Source of the DNA: Paralichthys olivaceus
Taxonomy: Eukaryota > Chordata > Actinopteri > Pleuronectiformes > Paralichthyidae
Assembly (NCBI RefSeq): GCF_024713975.1
Contig: NC_091095.1
Span: 8,013,501 to 8,077,500 of the forward strand
Direction of reading: 5' to 3'
DNA: 64,000 nucleotides
Shown here piece by piece: positions 46,101 to 57,479 of the stretch. A program made the translations under genes and the position numbers. The notes beneath the pieces were generated by a model. The model was not told the origin of the DNA and made no database searches. It saw only the letters and a list, made by a program, of their open reading frames with translations. The stretch's first letter is position 1. The number at the start of each line of letters is the position of its first letter.

Positions 46101-49100
46101 CACTTACATTTGAGTATATTATACATATATATATATATATATATATACAACAAGGTAAGGACATAGATTCATAAGAATATGTGGCCAAAGTTCATGTCTT
46201 TCTCTGCCTCAGTCAAAATATCAAATGAGAGGGAAACACTTTGATTCTTTTCAGCCGTCTTTGAGAATTCAAGCCTTTGCTGGAAATATTGCTAATTATC
46301 TTTGAACAGGGAAGTCTTGTTGGGCAAGCAAATGTCAGTCTTCATCGTCTGTACTATTGGCTGCAGGCAAGTACAACCTTTACAATCAAAACCGAAACTC
46401 TCCTTGAATAACTTCTAACTACTGAGGATGACGACACAGTTAAGCGTTGGCAGATGACTCAGATTGATGTGACTGTCTGATACTTTGATTTTTAAATACT
46501 CACATTTCTTCCATCAAGATTATGTGGCTTTGTCTCCAGCACTGTCCGTACACAATTGGGGTCTTTGAATTTGACAAAGCCGAAGCCTCGCGACTGATTT
46601 GTAGTTTTGTCCTTCATGATGACACAATCTACTACTTCCCCATACTGTGAGAAGTAGTTTCTAAGTGTCTCTGAGAAGAGAAAGAAACAGCCACCAACAA
46701 TAAGCACAGAATTATACAGTAATACTGCAAATGTGTTAATCAAATATTTAACTCAGCCCACTTTGGCTCCTGAATACAAAGAAGTGATGATCTACGGCAC
46801 TCGTACTATCAATACAAAAAAATGTAAATATGAAAATATCTTCAGCAACCTACACCACAACTGGAACTGACAACAATGATACACTGTGAACAGTCATTCA
46901 GTGACCTTGATTTTGTCTTTTGCCAGAATATTGGATATATATATTAATATGATATATATTTTATATATTGATAGATATATTAAATATATCAATGTTTTTA
47001 TAGGAAAACAATTGCTCACATATTGACACTGCTACAGAGCAAGCAATGACCCACTGTCATCTTGCATAGCACCAAACGTACAACCAACTACAGCAATGCC
47101 TGCACACGCCCATGGAGATGAGCGTACAAGTTTGAACAAACGAGGAGTCACTTTGGAGAGGGTTATCGTAATTGCTTTTCTCATTGCTAGAAAGCCCCAG
47201 GGCATCGGCCGGGAAACAGGCTCAGTGTAACACAGCGTTGTGGTTCAGATCTCAATGTTAACATGGACAAACCCTTCTGCAAAGTTACACAATGGCCAGC
47301 TGAGCATGAACCAGTAAAAAAAAAGCTTAAAACAGACTAAACCTACTCTGGACGGCTCTGAATGAGAGATGCATACACAGGCGTGATGTATTATAATGTA
47401 GACTCTACCACCGATGCTTGTGGTTTGCAGATGATCAGTAATTATGAAATGTGACAGGGATTATGATTTTGTTCACTTTAACTCGGGATATTGATAATGT
47501 CAATACAGTAATTTGATAGGTTATTAACATTAATACACAACTTTTGGGCTATATTAGTGCATCTATTTCATCGCACAACATGTGCTACTTTGTGTAATTA
47601 TGGATGTAAAAAAGTTAGTTGTTATCTTTTGCTTAGGGCGACACATTTATCAGAACTGCACTGATGGTATGTGACCGGCATTAGTGAATTTAAACATGGT
47701 ATTCCACACGGCACAATTATGTTTTACAAAATCAACCACTTGCTTTAAATACATCCATGTTATTGTGTCATTAGTATTTTCTTTAAATAAAACGAAACAA
47801 TGCTTTAAACCAGGACTTACGATAAGAATGACAAAAAAAATTACTATCTTCGTCTGCTTGAACATCATCACTATTATTTCCAGGTACCATGTCACACACC
47901 CTTATTTTAAAATCAAACAACAATTCACTTTAATACCATTCACTGTGTATGTTAGGCAGAGGCAAAAAAATACTAATATCTGATATGACTAATATCATCC
48001 AAATGTACATGTACTGTGCAGCTAAGTGATACCCACTTGTGACCTGACAATCTGCAGGGTTTATTCAAACTCAGCCACCAAACAAGACCATGAACAACTG
48101 CCCATCCTGGAGACAACAGTGAAGCTAACAACAGGCATCCAGAGAAATTCCTGTGAATTAAAAATTAGTCGACACATGAAGTGGGTGAGCCTTCACAGGT
48201 TAAAACGGGTGTGACTTACCTTGTGTGGTGCTCCAGTCCAATCCACCCACAAAAAGTTTCCTGGGAAGAGCAGATAAATGATAAATCCAGTTAGTCATTG
48301 ATCATTACTTTGAGTAATTCATGAACTGCCAGACAAGCATCACTGTAATGTCTCACACAAAACCATAGAACACATATCGCTTAACCGGGGACTGGAAATC
48401 TCTGAGCTCTCGGTGGATAAGATTGCAGTTTTCAGAACCATAACAAAGCTCCAGCTGACTAAACAGTCAACTACACATATTACACAACACGAGGCATCGC
48501 TGGCTCCCGAGCTGCTGCAGCATGAGGAGAGCTCCACACAGCCACAGTTCAAACACCCGTCTACTGTGACTCATATTCAGATCCAGTCCTGCAACATTGG
48601 CTGAAATGGCCTCGACAATAAAGGTCTTTTTATGAACCTCCTGCCACGTAAGTCACTGCGGGACAGAGCCACGGCGAACACCTCACTGAGCTGCCCCCAG
48701 AAGCTGCAGCAGTCCCCCCCGCACACACACACAGTCCTCCACCGGCGTCACCAGCCCGGTGTGTCACCCCCTCAGAGCGGAGGAGAGGAGAGCGGCTGCC
48801 CGGCTCCCTGCATGCGCACCGGTGCACTCGGCAGCTGGAAGTTTAATGGCAGTTTAAAAGGCGCTGGTATCGCACAAGCTAACGAGTTAACACACGTTCC
48901 TTTGAGGTGAGCGCTGGGACACATCACTGATAAACGCGGTGGCTGCGACCGGAGCAGGGGGTCAGATGCTCCATCCTCCGGCTGTGCCCGCTAAATGTCC
49001 TCGCTCCGGCGAAGTGGAGAAGAGGAGACTTTCGCTTCGCTGGCAAAGCGTCAGCTAAGCTAACCCAGCGGCTGCGAGCTAACTGCAAACAACACTGAAA

Positions 49101-49426
49101 TAAGTCACCGCACTTCCACACCTCCCCTTGTCAAGGTGAGGGACAGCACCGGAGACAAACGTGGCTTTTTCCTCCATAAACACCAACAACTGAGCGACTT
49201 CAATGATTTACTTTCACTTTTTAGTTTGCCCGTCTTTCCTCGGGCTAGCTAAGTTACTACAGCTAGCTTAGCCTGCTAGCTAGCGTTAGCTGTCAAATGA
49301 CAGCTCGGAGCGCAGAGCGCAGCGACTGTGAGTTACAACGCGTTTTTACGGTGTGGCGCCTCCGCAGCAGGAGGCTTTAATAAGCGCATCTTACCCGACT
49401 TCATCTCCGACTAAGTTGTTGTTCAT
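32229..49426 (-). CDS. dazap1: DAZ-associated protein 1 (13 coding exons, complete)
   Basis: hnRNP-type RNA-binding protein of nucleus and cytoplasm acting in splicing and translation. Coding exons in transcript order: 49395-49426, 48220-48260, 46504-46670, 45972-46037, 44707-44814, 44430-44478, 40613-40695, 37503-37650, 37260-37292, 36440-36589, 35526-35690, 33645-33737, 32229-32398; 434 aa with every exon, phases consistent. RRM1 spans about residues 12-90 (RNP2 KLFVGG, RNP1 RGFGFVKF); RRM2 spans about 113-185 (RNP2 KKIFVGG, RNP1 RGFGFITF). The tail from about 195 is rich in Pro, Gly, Gln and Tyr and ends in GRGQNHNVQGFHPYRR as in the human protein. The 93-nt exon at 33645-33737 can be skipped without changing frame, giving 403 aa, close to human (407 as recalled). 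Introns are large and AT-rich; the start ATG follows a CpG-rich promoter. Confidence 0.96.
37153..37176. repeat. Short (CA)n run in a dazap1 intron
   Basis: About 12 CA units preceded by A/C-rich AAACAAACAAA sequence, in the intron just after the 33-nt microexon (36590-37259). Confidence 0.9.
39365..39387. repeat. (TA)n run in a dazap1 intron
   Basis: About 11 TA units in the intron between the exons at 37503-37650 and 40613-40695. Confidence 0.9.
42690..42960 (+). repeat. Possible SINE-like fragment in a dazap1 intron
   Basis: GCCGGTGGCAGGGGTCTGATTCCCAGTG (split here as GCCGGTGGCAGGGG then TCTGATTCCCAGTG, about 42883-42911) resembles the B-box end of a tRNA-derived element. The rest is not recognisable. 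Weak call. Confidence 0.3.
46123..46147. repeat. (AT)n run in a dazap1 intron
   Basis: AT dinucleotide run of about 25 bp between the exons at 45972-46037 and 46504-46670. Confidence 0.85.
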
Positions 49427-49570
49427 TTCTGAGGCTAATGCGGCTGAGTGCGGGAGCTGCGACCGGCTTATTGCTTCAGTGCTGCGCCTCTCAGACTGAG
49501 AGCGGAGGAAGGTCACTCCGCTTTTTGGTTCAAACTGCTCTGCGCAGTGACGACGCTGCAGGGGGGCATC
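48630..49570 (-). promoter_or_regulatory. dazap1: CpG-rich dazap1 promoter and 5' UTR region
   Basis: Roughly 0.9 kb visibly richer in G, C and CpG than the surroundings (for example GGCGAAG, GCGCAGAGCGCAGCG, TGACGACGCTGC). It spans the first coding exon (49395-49426), its 5' UTR and the start of intron 1. No TATA box stands out, as expected for a housekeeping RNA-binding protein gene. Confidence 0.6.
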
Positions 49571-49739
49571 AGCCTTTAAAGGGACATCACACCCATTTAC
49601 TTCATTTTCACCCCACAGGAGCAGCTCGGGTCCTTCTATCAAACACTTTAATAAGCGTCCATATCAGATGAGACGACTTTCACAAGGAAAACCTGCAGCA
49701 AACAGCCTCAACAATGTCTCATTTCTGCAGTGCTCTGTT

Positions 49740-49800
49740 TTATGTTGCTGCCCTTTGCTACTTTGAAAAGTGCTCTATAAATAGAGTTATTATTATTATG
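49740..49800 (+). repeat. LINE/SINE 3'-tail-like fragment
   Basis: GCTCTATAAATAGAG followed by (TTA)n resembles the end of common fish retroelements, whose 3' ends carry an AAGTGCT(C/T)TATAAATA motif and a simple ATT repeat. Confidence 0.55.
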
Positions 49801-49869
49801 ACCAACAAAAATAATTGATGAACAGCTGAACAATTAAGAACAGGTAAAGCTTCTTACAACCTGACCTTT

Positions 49870-50375
49870 AAATTGAGAATCGGGGTTTATTGCCAAGCAC
49901 AACAAAAGGAATTTGCTGTGGTGTGTTTGTGGAAGCATGAATATAGAAATATAAAAATAAGAAACAATACGAAAAAAACACTAGAAAAAGACATGTGCAA
50001 TATGAACAATAGATATTCACAATTTCTAGTATGCAGGTTATGAATGTTGTTGACCACAGAAAGTTCAGATTTCACAGGTGAGCACATTAATGCAGTGAAG
50101 TGATTGGGGCCCGGGCCTGAACAAACAGACCTAAGAACTCATTTGACCCTGTTGTCACTGGTCTGGCGAGGCTGGTTGCAGTCGATCACCTTCTCGGCGG
50201 AGCGATTGATGCTCTGCAGTCTGGCCTTGTCCTCGGCAGTAAAGCACCAGTGTGCCATACAGTGATGGACAAGATGTGATGTATTTTGCAAGACAAAGAA
50301 ATTTAGCACGTGGCCAAACAACTGGACAAAGCAGGCAACTGCCCAGGGGTCTGTACAGCTCCAGGTTTGGTCCAT
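49870..50375 (-). pseudogene. Probable LINE retrotransposon remnant
   Basis: Minus-strand frame 50139-50375 contains CFTAEDKARLQSINRSAEKVI, here read as CFTAEDKARLQ plus SINRSAEKVI. It resembles the region after the reverse-transcriptase domain of fish non-LTR elements, typically C..DR..LQRV...A.(K/R)I. The plus strand at 49885-49920 has TTTATTGCCAAGCACAACA and GGAATTTGCTGTGGTG, a sequence common in fish repeats. No catalytic domain remains, so this is an inactive fragment. The family assignment is inference. Confidence 0.45.
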
Positions 50376-53300
50376 TTTATTTGGCTCTACACATTTTGAT
50401 TAATTCAAAATTTGTTTGAAATTTGTTCCACTTCAAGTACTTTCATATATCAGCTCTCACTGGTCCTCTTCCCTCCGCCTGGTGGTTCCGGATTTATCGA
50501 GTCAAACTCTAGTTTTAAGACCTCAAGATTAGGCCCTGAGCACTGAGTGGGGCAAGGACCCTGCATTTTTATTATTTTCAATCTTTCAACATTTATGACA
50601 TCCTAAATATGCTTTAAATACTCAGGAAACTTTGCACACATCCAGTCTGGTGACAAATTACATACTTTATGTGTCGCACACAAAGTTGTGGGGAAAAGGC
50701 TTGATTTGACTCCCAAACACTTTTAAGAATCACACAAAAATAATTTTCTCAAGAAACCATGGTGGGATTTCTGGTTTCTGCACAAGTTGAGGTTACACTG
50801 CATTAGTAAGGATGACCAACCAACACCATGGATTTTATAAAGTCTGTGATTGTGGACCTGTTCTCACTCCACCTAATTTACCTGCCTTGTTTGGCTCAAT
50901 TTTCTAGATGCCTGTGCGATCATAATTATTTCAATTGTTCTTATTTAGACACTCAGTAATCACAAAGATTACCTTGTTATTTTTGCATAACTTCAGACAT
51001 CATCATCAAACCAAAAAACAAATACTTTCCTCAAACAGTTTCTTATTACAAAGTGGTAAAAACAGTTTAAGTCCCAAAACTACTGTATCTCTGAACTATC
51101 ACTTTAAACAAATCACACACATTATAAGTGATCCCACTTTAAATAAAATGTATAGCATTCAATGCACAGATCAATCCCCAGTCTACATATGTATCATTGA
51201 TTTCATTAGACAATTTCTTTATGAATCTCATGGTGTATACTTTTATGTTGCTGGACATTAGTGTTTCCAATATTCTGCATGCGCTCCTACTTTCCTTTTA
51301 CTTGTATAGAACAGTCTGGGCCATCAATCACAATAATTAAAATAAATTGTACTATTCTGTTACTTATTTGTTCAGTTTATTGTCCTTGTTCATGCTGTAT
51401 GCCTGTTTCTCTGTAAGCACACAGAGAACAATGTAAAATGAGTTCAATTTCTTGTATGAGCCAATTCTCATCTTTCTGATCTTTTCGGTTAATCTCATTT
51501 TCAAAACTGATACAATATTTTTCACTTCCATCAACTTATCCTCTCCTGAAACTCTTTGCTGACCCCCTGGAGAGGTCCACCACCCCCCACTGTGAAAACC
51601 TGTGGCCAGCATTATACAGGGGCTGTCTGCCATAATATCCATAAATAACACCTTCACTCCCCACCCCCTGCAGTCACACCCACCCTACTCTGCCAATAGT
51701 GCTTCTGATACTCTAGTAACCCACCATTCTTACTTTAAATGTAGATGACAAACAATAATGGCTTTAAATGTATTAACTACAGCATATTAGAGTCTCTGAT
51801 TTAATCCCCAATCAATTTAACAGCCTACTCGAACAAAAATGTGATTAAGGACTGATTTATTTTCATCAAGGGTTTCATTCTTCATGTAAAACTCTGTTTT
51901 TACAAAAGAGGAAAACTCATATTGTGTTAGAAAAACTATACCTCTGCTACATTTCTCTTTTTTATTATTAAATAACCACTCAACACTTCCTGACGGTTCA
52001 ACAATACCTGCTTCCAAGTTATGTGAGATTTAGTGACAAAATGTTCTGCAGCTGGAAAAAACATTGTGCTGGTGCTAAGAAGTAGGACATTTTTCACAGG
52101 CTCATACATCAGGCACAAAGTAAAGTTGACTTTCTTTACTCACAAGGTCTTTGAGAAGATATGTTCATTAAAAATATTTCAAAACTAGACCATGATATTT
52201 GTAAGTTGTCTATTTATATAGTGGTTTAAGACCAATGTGTAGCTCACTCCACAACATTATTGAATATATGTTTTTTAAGTTGTATTCCCCATGCTTTCAC
52301 TGAGCTCCAAGTGGGAATCATGAGTGTCAGAATGAATTTACCTTCTCATTCAGTGTCATGTTTGTCTGGTAGGCATTCTTGTTTGTAGTTATCTCTTTAA
52401 TATCATTTGTAAAGGACAAAATGAGGTCACACATCAATATGTCAAGATTTACAACAGACTCTCCACTGGGACCCAAGTCCGTCAAAACATACATATGTGA
52501 TATGATTAGATTTCCTAAAAGAAAATGGCAGGTCTCTACTTTGTACTCAAAATAGAGCAGGAGAAGGAGACTGCAATGTCATGATGGTTCAGTTATTATC
52601 CACTGGATCATCAGTAACTGTCCTCTACTCAAAGACAAATTTAACTTATGTTGAAACGGCTGTTGGGTTGTAATCATCAATCAAGACGATGTCTATATGT
52701 CTTTTTTAGCTTTAAGCAGACTTGTCCCTTGGGTATAAAGCTGCCAATATACCCCCAACTTTAGTTATTTATCCTCATGTGACTCATGCAGATTCAAGGT
52801 TTGACTCACATGTTTTAATTCACATCTGATATAAGTTAATGCTACGATTCAATACAGGTCCAAAGGCATAAGACCTAGAGGTGAGGCTGTCACGAAGGTC
52901 AATCTTGCCTCATCTATTTGAGACAATTGTCATGACACCATAAAGCCACAGACTGCACTGAAAGAACAGCGCCCTCTTCCTACTGTGTGTAATACAGCAA
53001 GCCAGAGGAGATCCACCCTAATTTGAGCCAATGGTTTCACATCCACTGAGTAACAGTGTAATACATATTAACCCATATTGATAATTAGTCAACGTATGTG
53101 TCACAAACTGCTTTCTGACTTCAGTTGGCTGCAGGTCTGACACTGAACATGGGTTACTGGTTACTACACCTGACACAAATCAACAACAGGGTTATACAGT
53201 AACTCTGCGATGGAGGTACTATCACAGCACATGCTGGAATCAATTTCTCAGATGTACTTTTATACTTTTTCATATCTTGTGATCCTGTGAATTGATATTA

Positions 53301-55164
53301 GAGTCAAAAACAACCCAGATATGACTTAGCATTTGTCACTAGGGGGTTTGAATGCATGGTTTTCCAATGCAAGGAAATTAGATTTTACAGAACAATGTAA
53401 TGCATTTTTTAACCCAAACTAATTTGTCATAAATGTGATGAAATGACTCAAACTCTAATATGACAACTAAATGTTACCATATTAAACTCAGCATTAGACT
53501 ATTGGACCTCATATAGCAATAAATGTTGCTATATGATATAATGCTATAACAGTTTTACAGCAAACAGAATAAATCAATTAACTGAAAAGGATGATATACT
53601 GATTTGCATTGATAAGATATTTCTATATTAAAAGAATATCATTCACCACTATTCTATTTGTCATGGCGCCTATCTATTCACAAGGATTTATTTGGAAAAT
53701 GAAAACTCTGATTTTGGGCCCAAGGTCACACCACGTTCTATCAAATTTAAGTCACATTTTTGATATCATGTCTATCTTCTGGAATGTATATTGAATAGCA
53801 CAAGGGACCTCTGTCCTGACAGATAATGGAATGAGAGATTACCTTGCTGACTAGTGGAAGCAGTGCCTCCTCTGCCCTTTGACCTTTAATGTGAGACTGC
53901 TGGAGAATTTATCAGTGACAAAATGGTGAAAGAGCACAGCAGGATAACTGTGATGAAATAAGTCACTGAATAAAACCAGCAGTCGCCTTGTTCTGAAAAA
54001 CAGGGTGAGAGTAAAACAAAGAGGGAGTAAGATAAAGGACATGTAGTTCTTTCATTTCTGATGATGAAAAATGTAAATGTAAACACTACAAATCAACCGC
54101 ACTACAAACTGCAGCCTGCAAAATGACCATAAAGTTGAATTAAAACTTCCCTAACACAGCTTAAGCACAAACTCAACATTGAAGCCTTCACGAAAGGAGG
54201 ATTTCTCCTAAAGCTGTTGTAGCAGACCGCATAAGTTTAAGCTAGGTGTACCTAATAAACTGCTAACTGAGTGTATTCATATGCACAACAATGAAATTAG
54301 ATTCTTGAGATGCTTTGAATTATTTTGCTGTGCTTAAGTCATCATTTGACTTGAAGAAAGGAATCACATTTTGTGTTTAGGCCAGTTCTGAGCACAAGAG
54401 GGTCTTAATATGGGTGTGAAGAATTAACAAATGTTTTGCAAGTCATATGATGCTTGACAACAATAGAGATCTTTCAAACTGCTGTAACTGAAATCAGTGG
54501 AAATTATCCTCGTCATGTTTGACTCTCTCGTGCTAAAGTGGTGCAGATATTCAATATCAACCTTTACCAAAGTGAAACATTTCCTGCGACTATAACTCAT
54601 CGTATGGTTTCAGATGGGCTTTTTGGAGTCTGTGACATGACAACCACTTGAGCACCGCAGAATACTGAGGTTCATTGCTTATTGTTTCCCGCGGCATGTG
54701 GTCGCTGCATGAATGAGTTTCTGTGGAAATAAGTGTGAGTGAAGAGCCTTGTGTAAGAGTGGTAGGTGGATGAAAACCAGCAATTTGATGAGGACCCTCA
54801 CCGAGGAGCGGGTTCCACTCAGCTTCACCTAATGGGAGTGAAGTGGATGATGGGTAACCAGGGCAGAGGCACTGTGGAAATGATCGGATGATACATTTTT
54901 GACCGTCACACCTTCTCACTGTGCTGGGAGTCATGTAACACACAAGAAACAGCTTAGTGATGGTAAAAATTACAGACATTCAGGGTTTAATGAGGGATTG
55001 TGGTGCTTGTTTTCAAGTTGTCTGTTTAAGTAAAACATTGGATTCTACTGATACGTATTTATTTAAAAACACATTATTTTACAGATTATTTTCATGTTTT
55101 ATCACTTAATTGTTCAGTTTTTAAATACTTGTATCAGAAAATAACAAAATAAATGCCCAGCAGT
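50376..55164. other. Intergenic between dazap1 and gamt, no gene seen
   Basis: About 4.8 kb of AT-rich sequence. Open frames, including about 129 codons on the minus strand at 54590-54979, have no splice support or recognisable similarity. Confidence 0.5.
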
Positions 55165-55310
55165 TTTGTTTGTGAAGATTCTCAGTCATCCAGGTCATTG
55201 TATATCAAAGTGCCAAAAAAAAAGGTCAATAAGACTTGGTTTAGTTTCTTGAAGACGTTTCACCTCTCATCCAAAACCTGGGACCTGGGAGTCCCAGCAA
55301 CATAAATGTA
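55165..55310 (+). repeat. Interspersed repeat fragment
   Basis: TGTGAAGATTCTCAGTCATC, GGTTTAGTTTCTTGAAGACG and TTTCACCTCTCATCCAAA occur in order, as in a widespread fish mobile element. A shorter relative is in a dpp9 intron at 26622-26700. Confidence 0.65.
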
Positions 55311-56070
55311 TAATGTCTCAAAGTTATTTGTTCAATTGCATTCTATATCCTGTAACCTCTTCCTGTTATATATCGTCTCCAGTGTCTGTGTCCATCAGCA
55401 GTAAATGTATTGGGACATTATTGCTCTGTATTATCCCAACAGGAATCATACCAGCAGAAGAACAGAGCTTTTCATGAGTGTGAAAGTTTCTACTCGTCTG
55501 ATAAAAACTCCATATCCAGTAAATCAGGCTGCTCAGATGATGTTTTGTCACAGAAGCAAATGCACAACATGTCTGAATGACATTCAGTGCACTGGTTGAC
55601 TTCAGCTGTTCAGGCCAAGACTCAGAGCAGGAAAAAAAACTAGGAGCTCTCACTCTGTTGCAAGTTTTGGGTACCACACAAATCATCCCGAGTTGACGAT
55701 GACTGAAGCACAAACCTTTGAGAGATGATAACACTCAAGTGTCTCTCAGCGTTTTGTTTTTCCAGCCAGGAACTTTGCTGTTTTTATTCACTCACCACTC
55801 GAATCAACCTTGTTTCCAGTCACAATAGAATCAAATAATCCTGTTTGTCTAAATGTGCCAGCTTACAACAGTATCGCATTGACCACAACAAAGTATTAAA
55901 GTCAAAGTCAAAGACACAGATGGGAATGAAATGCCATTTTCTCTAATCCTGTACAAGTAGACAGAACATATAAGTATGCAACATATTCAAGTACTCAAGT
56001 GACATAAGTACACAACATAGTACACAGTCAAAAGGCCCAACTATACCTTTAAGCGCTACTCACATCATAT

Positions 56071-56536
56071 TTAACCAATAGTTCACCCCAAAATAAAAAT
56101 TCACTCACTATCTACTCACCACTCTGCCGATGGAGGGGTGGGTGAAGTGTTTGAGTCCACAAAACACTTTCAGGAGTTTCAGGGGTAAACAGCGTTGCAG
56201 CCAAATCCAATACAATTGGAGGAACTTTTTCAGACATAAAAAACTACAGAAACAAACATAAAATGCCTCCATACTGCTCCTGTGGGTTCATCCAAGTGTC
56301 CATAAGCCCCGACATTCAAATACGACTCGAAACAGCGTCATTTACACGAACGTGGCTCCGGAGGACAGAAGACATTTAGGCTAAAAACACAGTGTAAATG
56401 ACCTTGTTTCAAGCTGAATTTGAATGTCAGGGTTTACAGGCACTTGGATGACACCACAGGAGCAGTATGCCTCCATCTGCATAGTGGTGAGTAGATAATG
56501 AGTGATGTTTCATTTTTGGGTGAACTACCCCTTTAA
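56071..56536. mobile_element. Palindromic foldback/MITE-like element
   Basis: Outer arms: left AGTTCACCCCAAAATAAAAA then TCACTCACTATCTACTCACC (56080-56121); right GGTGAGTAGATAATGAGTGA then TTTCATTTTTGGGTGAACTA (about 56486-56527), inverted complements. Inner arms: left CTCCATACTGCTCCTGTG (about 56266) pairs with right CACAGGAGCAGTATG (about 56456), and GTCATTTACAC pairs with GTGTAAATGAC around the centre. Both ends carry TTAA (56071-56074 and 56533-56536), which would fit a TTAA target site as in piggyBac-type elements. No coding capacity. It ends about 190 bases before the gamt TATA-like box. Confidence 0.8.
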
Positions 56537-56728
56537 TGTTGTTAAGTTTTCCTCAACACAAAATCAAAGGCGTTGAAACATTTCCAGGACTTGATTGACA
56601 GGATGGATCCTTTGATCCAACTCTGCAGGATTGGCTGAGCTTTAACTCAGCAGAGTGAGGCCTCCTGCCTGCAGAGGCTCACTCGGTGGGCTGGCGGAGT
56701 CTCGCTGTGTCAGCAGCTCTGAGTCTCT

Positions 56729-56734
56729 TATAAC
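56729..56734 (+). promoter_or_regulatory. gamt: gamt TATA-like box
   Basis: TTATAA about 75 bases before the gamt start codon at 56808, consistent with a transcript start near 56760 and a short 5' UTR. A CTGTCTCCACAG sequence just before 56781 could instead be a splice acceptor joining an upstream untranslated exon. Confidence 0.5.
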
Positions 56735-56807
56735 CAGCGGCCTCCTCCTCTGGAGTCTCTCCGTCTTCTGTCTCCACAGGCCGACACTCCTCCACCCACC
56801 GCTCAGC

Positions 56808-57440
56808 ATGACCTCCGCCGCCCAGCCCATCTTCTCCCAGGGGGAGGACTGTAAGGAAGCATGGCACGACGCGAGCGCCGGATACAACGAGGCCGACACG
56901 CACCTGGAGATCATGGGAAAGCCCGTCATGGAGCGCTGGGAGACCCCGTACATGCACTCTCTGGCCACCGTCGCAGCCTCAAAAGGTAATGCGAGCGGGT
57001 TGACGGACTGCATCCATTATCGGACGCGCTTTTTGGATACTGTGTCCGAAAATAGGCTCATATGCTGCACTTTTTTTTGTTTTTGAAGATTTGCATTTAC
57101 AACAACATGTCAATGTGATTCACAGTTATAAGTGACTCATGGTCATTTTGCAAACAGCTGTATGCCATTCATATAAATCATGAAACAATATGAATGCAAA
57201 TACAAAATTAAAATGAGTTATGCATTAAAAACGTTGAACCTCACTGTTGGATGAGTGTGCATCTAGTTCATCTGCAGTGAAGGAAACACAAAAGTACGAG
57301 GAGAATAAATTAATAATGTTGAATCACAAATTTTAACTGCTATCATACTTTGGTCTACTTTATACACTGTTGAAAGATCACACAAGCAATCTCTGATGTG
57401 CATTTGTGTATGTATATATCAATACATATAACACTTATGT

Positions 57441-57479
<39 letters not shown>

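Noticed and set aside
54590-54979. 129-codon minus-strand frame in the dazap1-gamt gap
   Set aside because: No recognisable domain, no splice context, and composition consistent with chance.
56642-57013. Minus-strand frames opposite gamt exon 1
   Set aside because: Shadow frames of the GC-rich gamt first exon, which has clear GAMT protein similarity on the plus strand.
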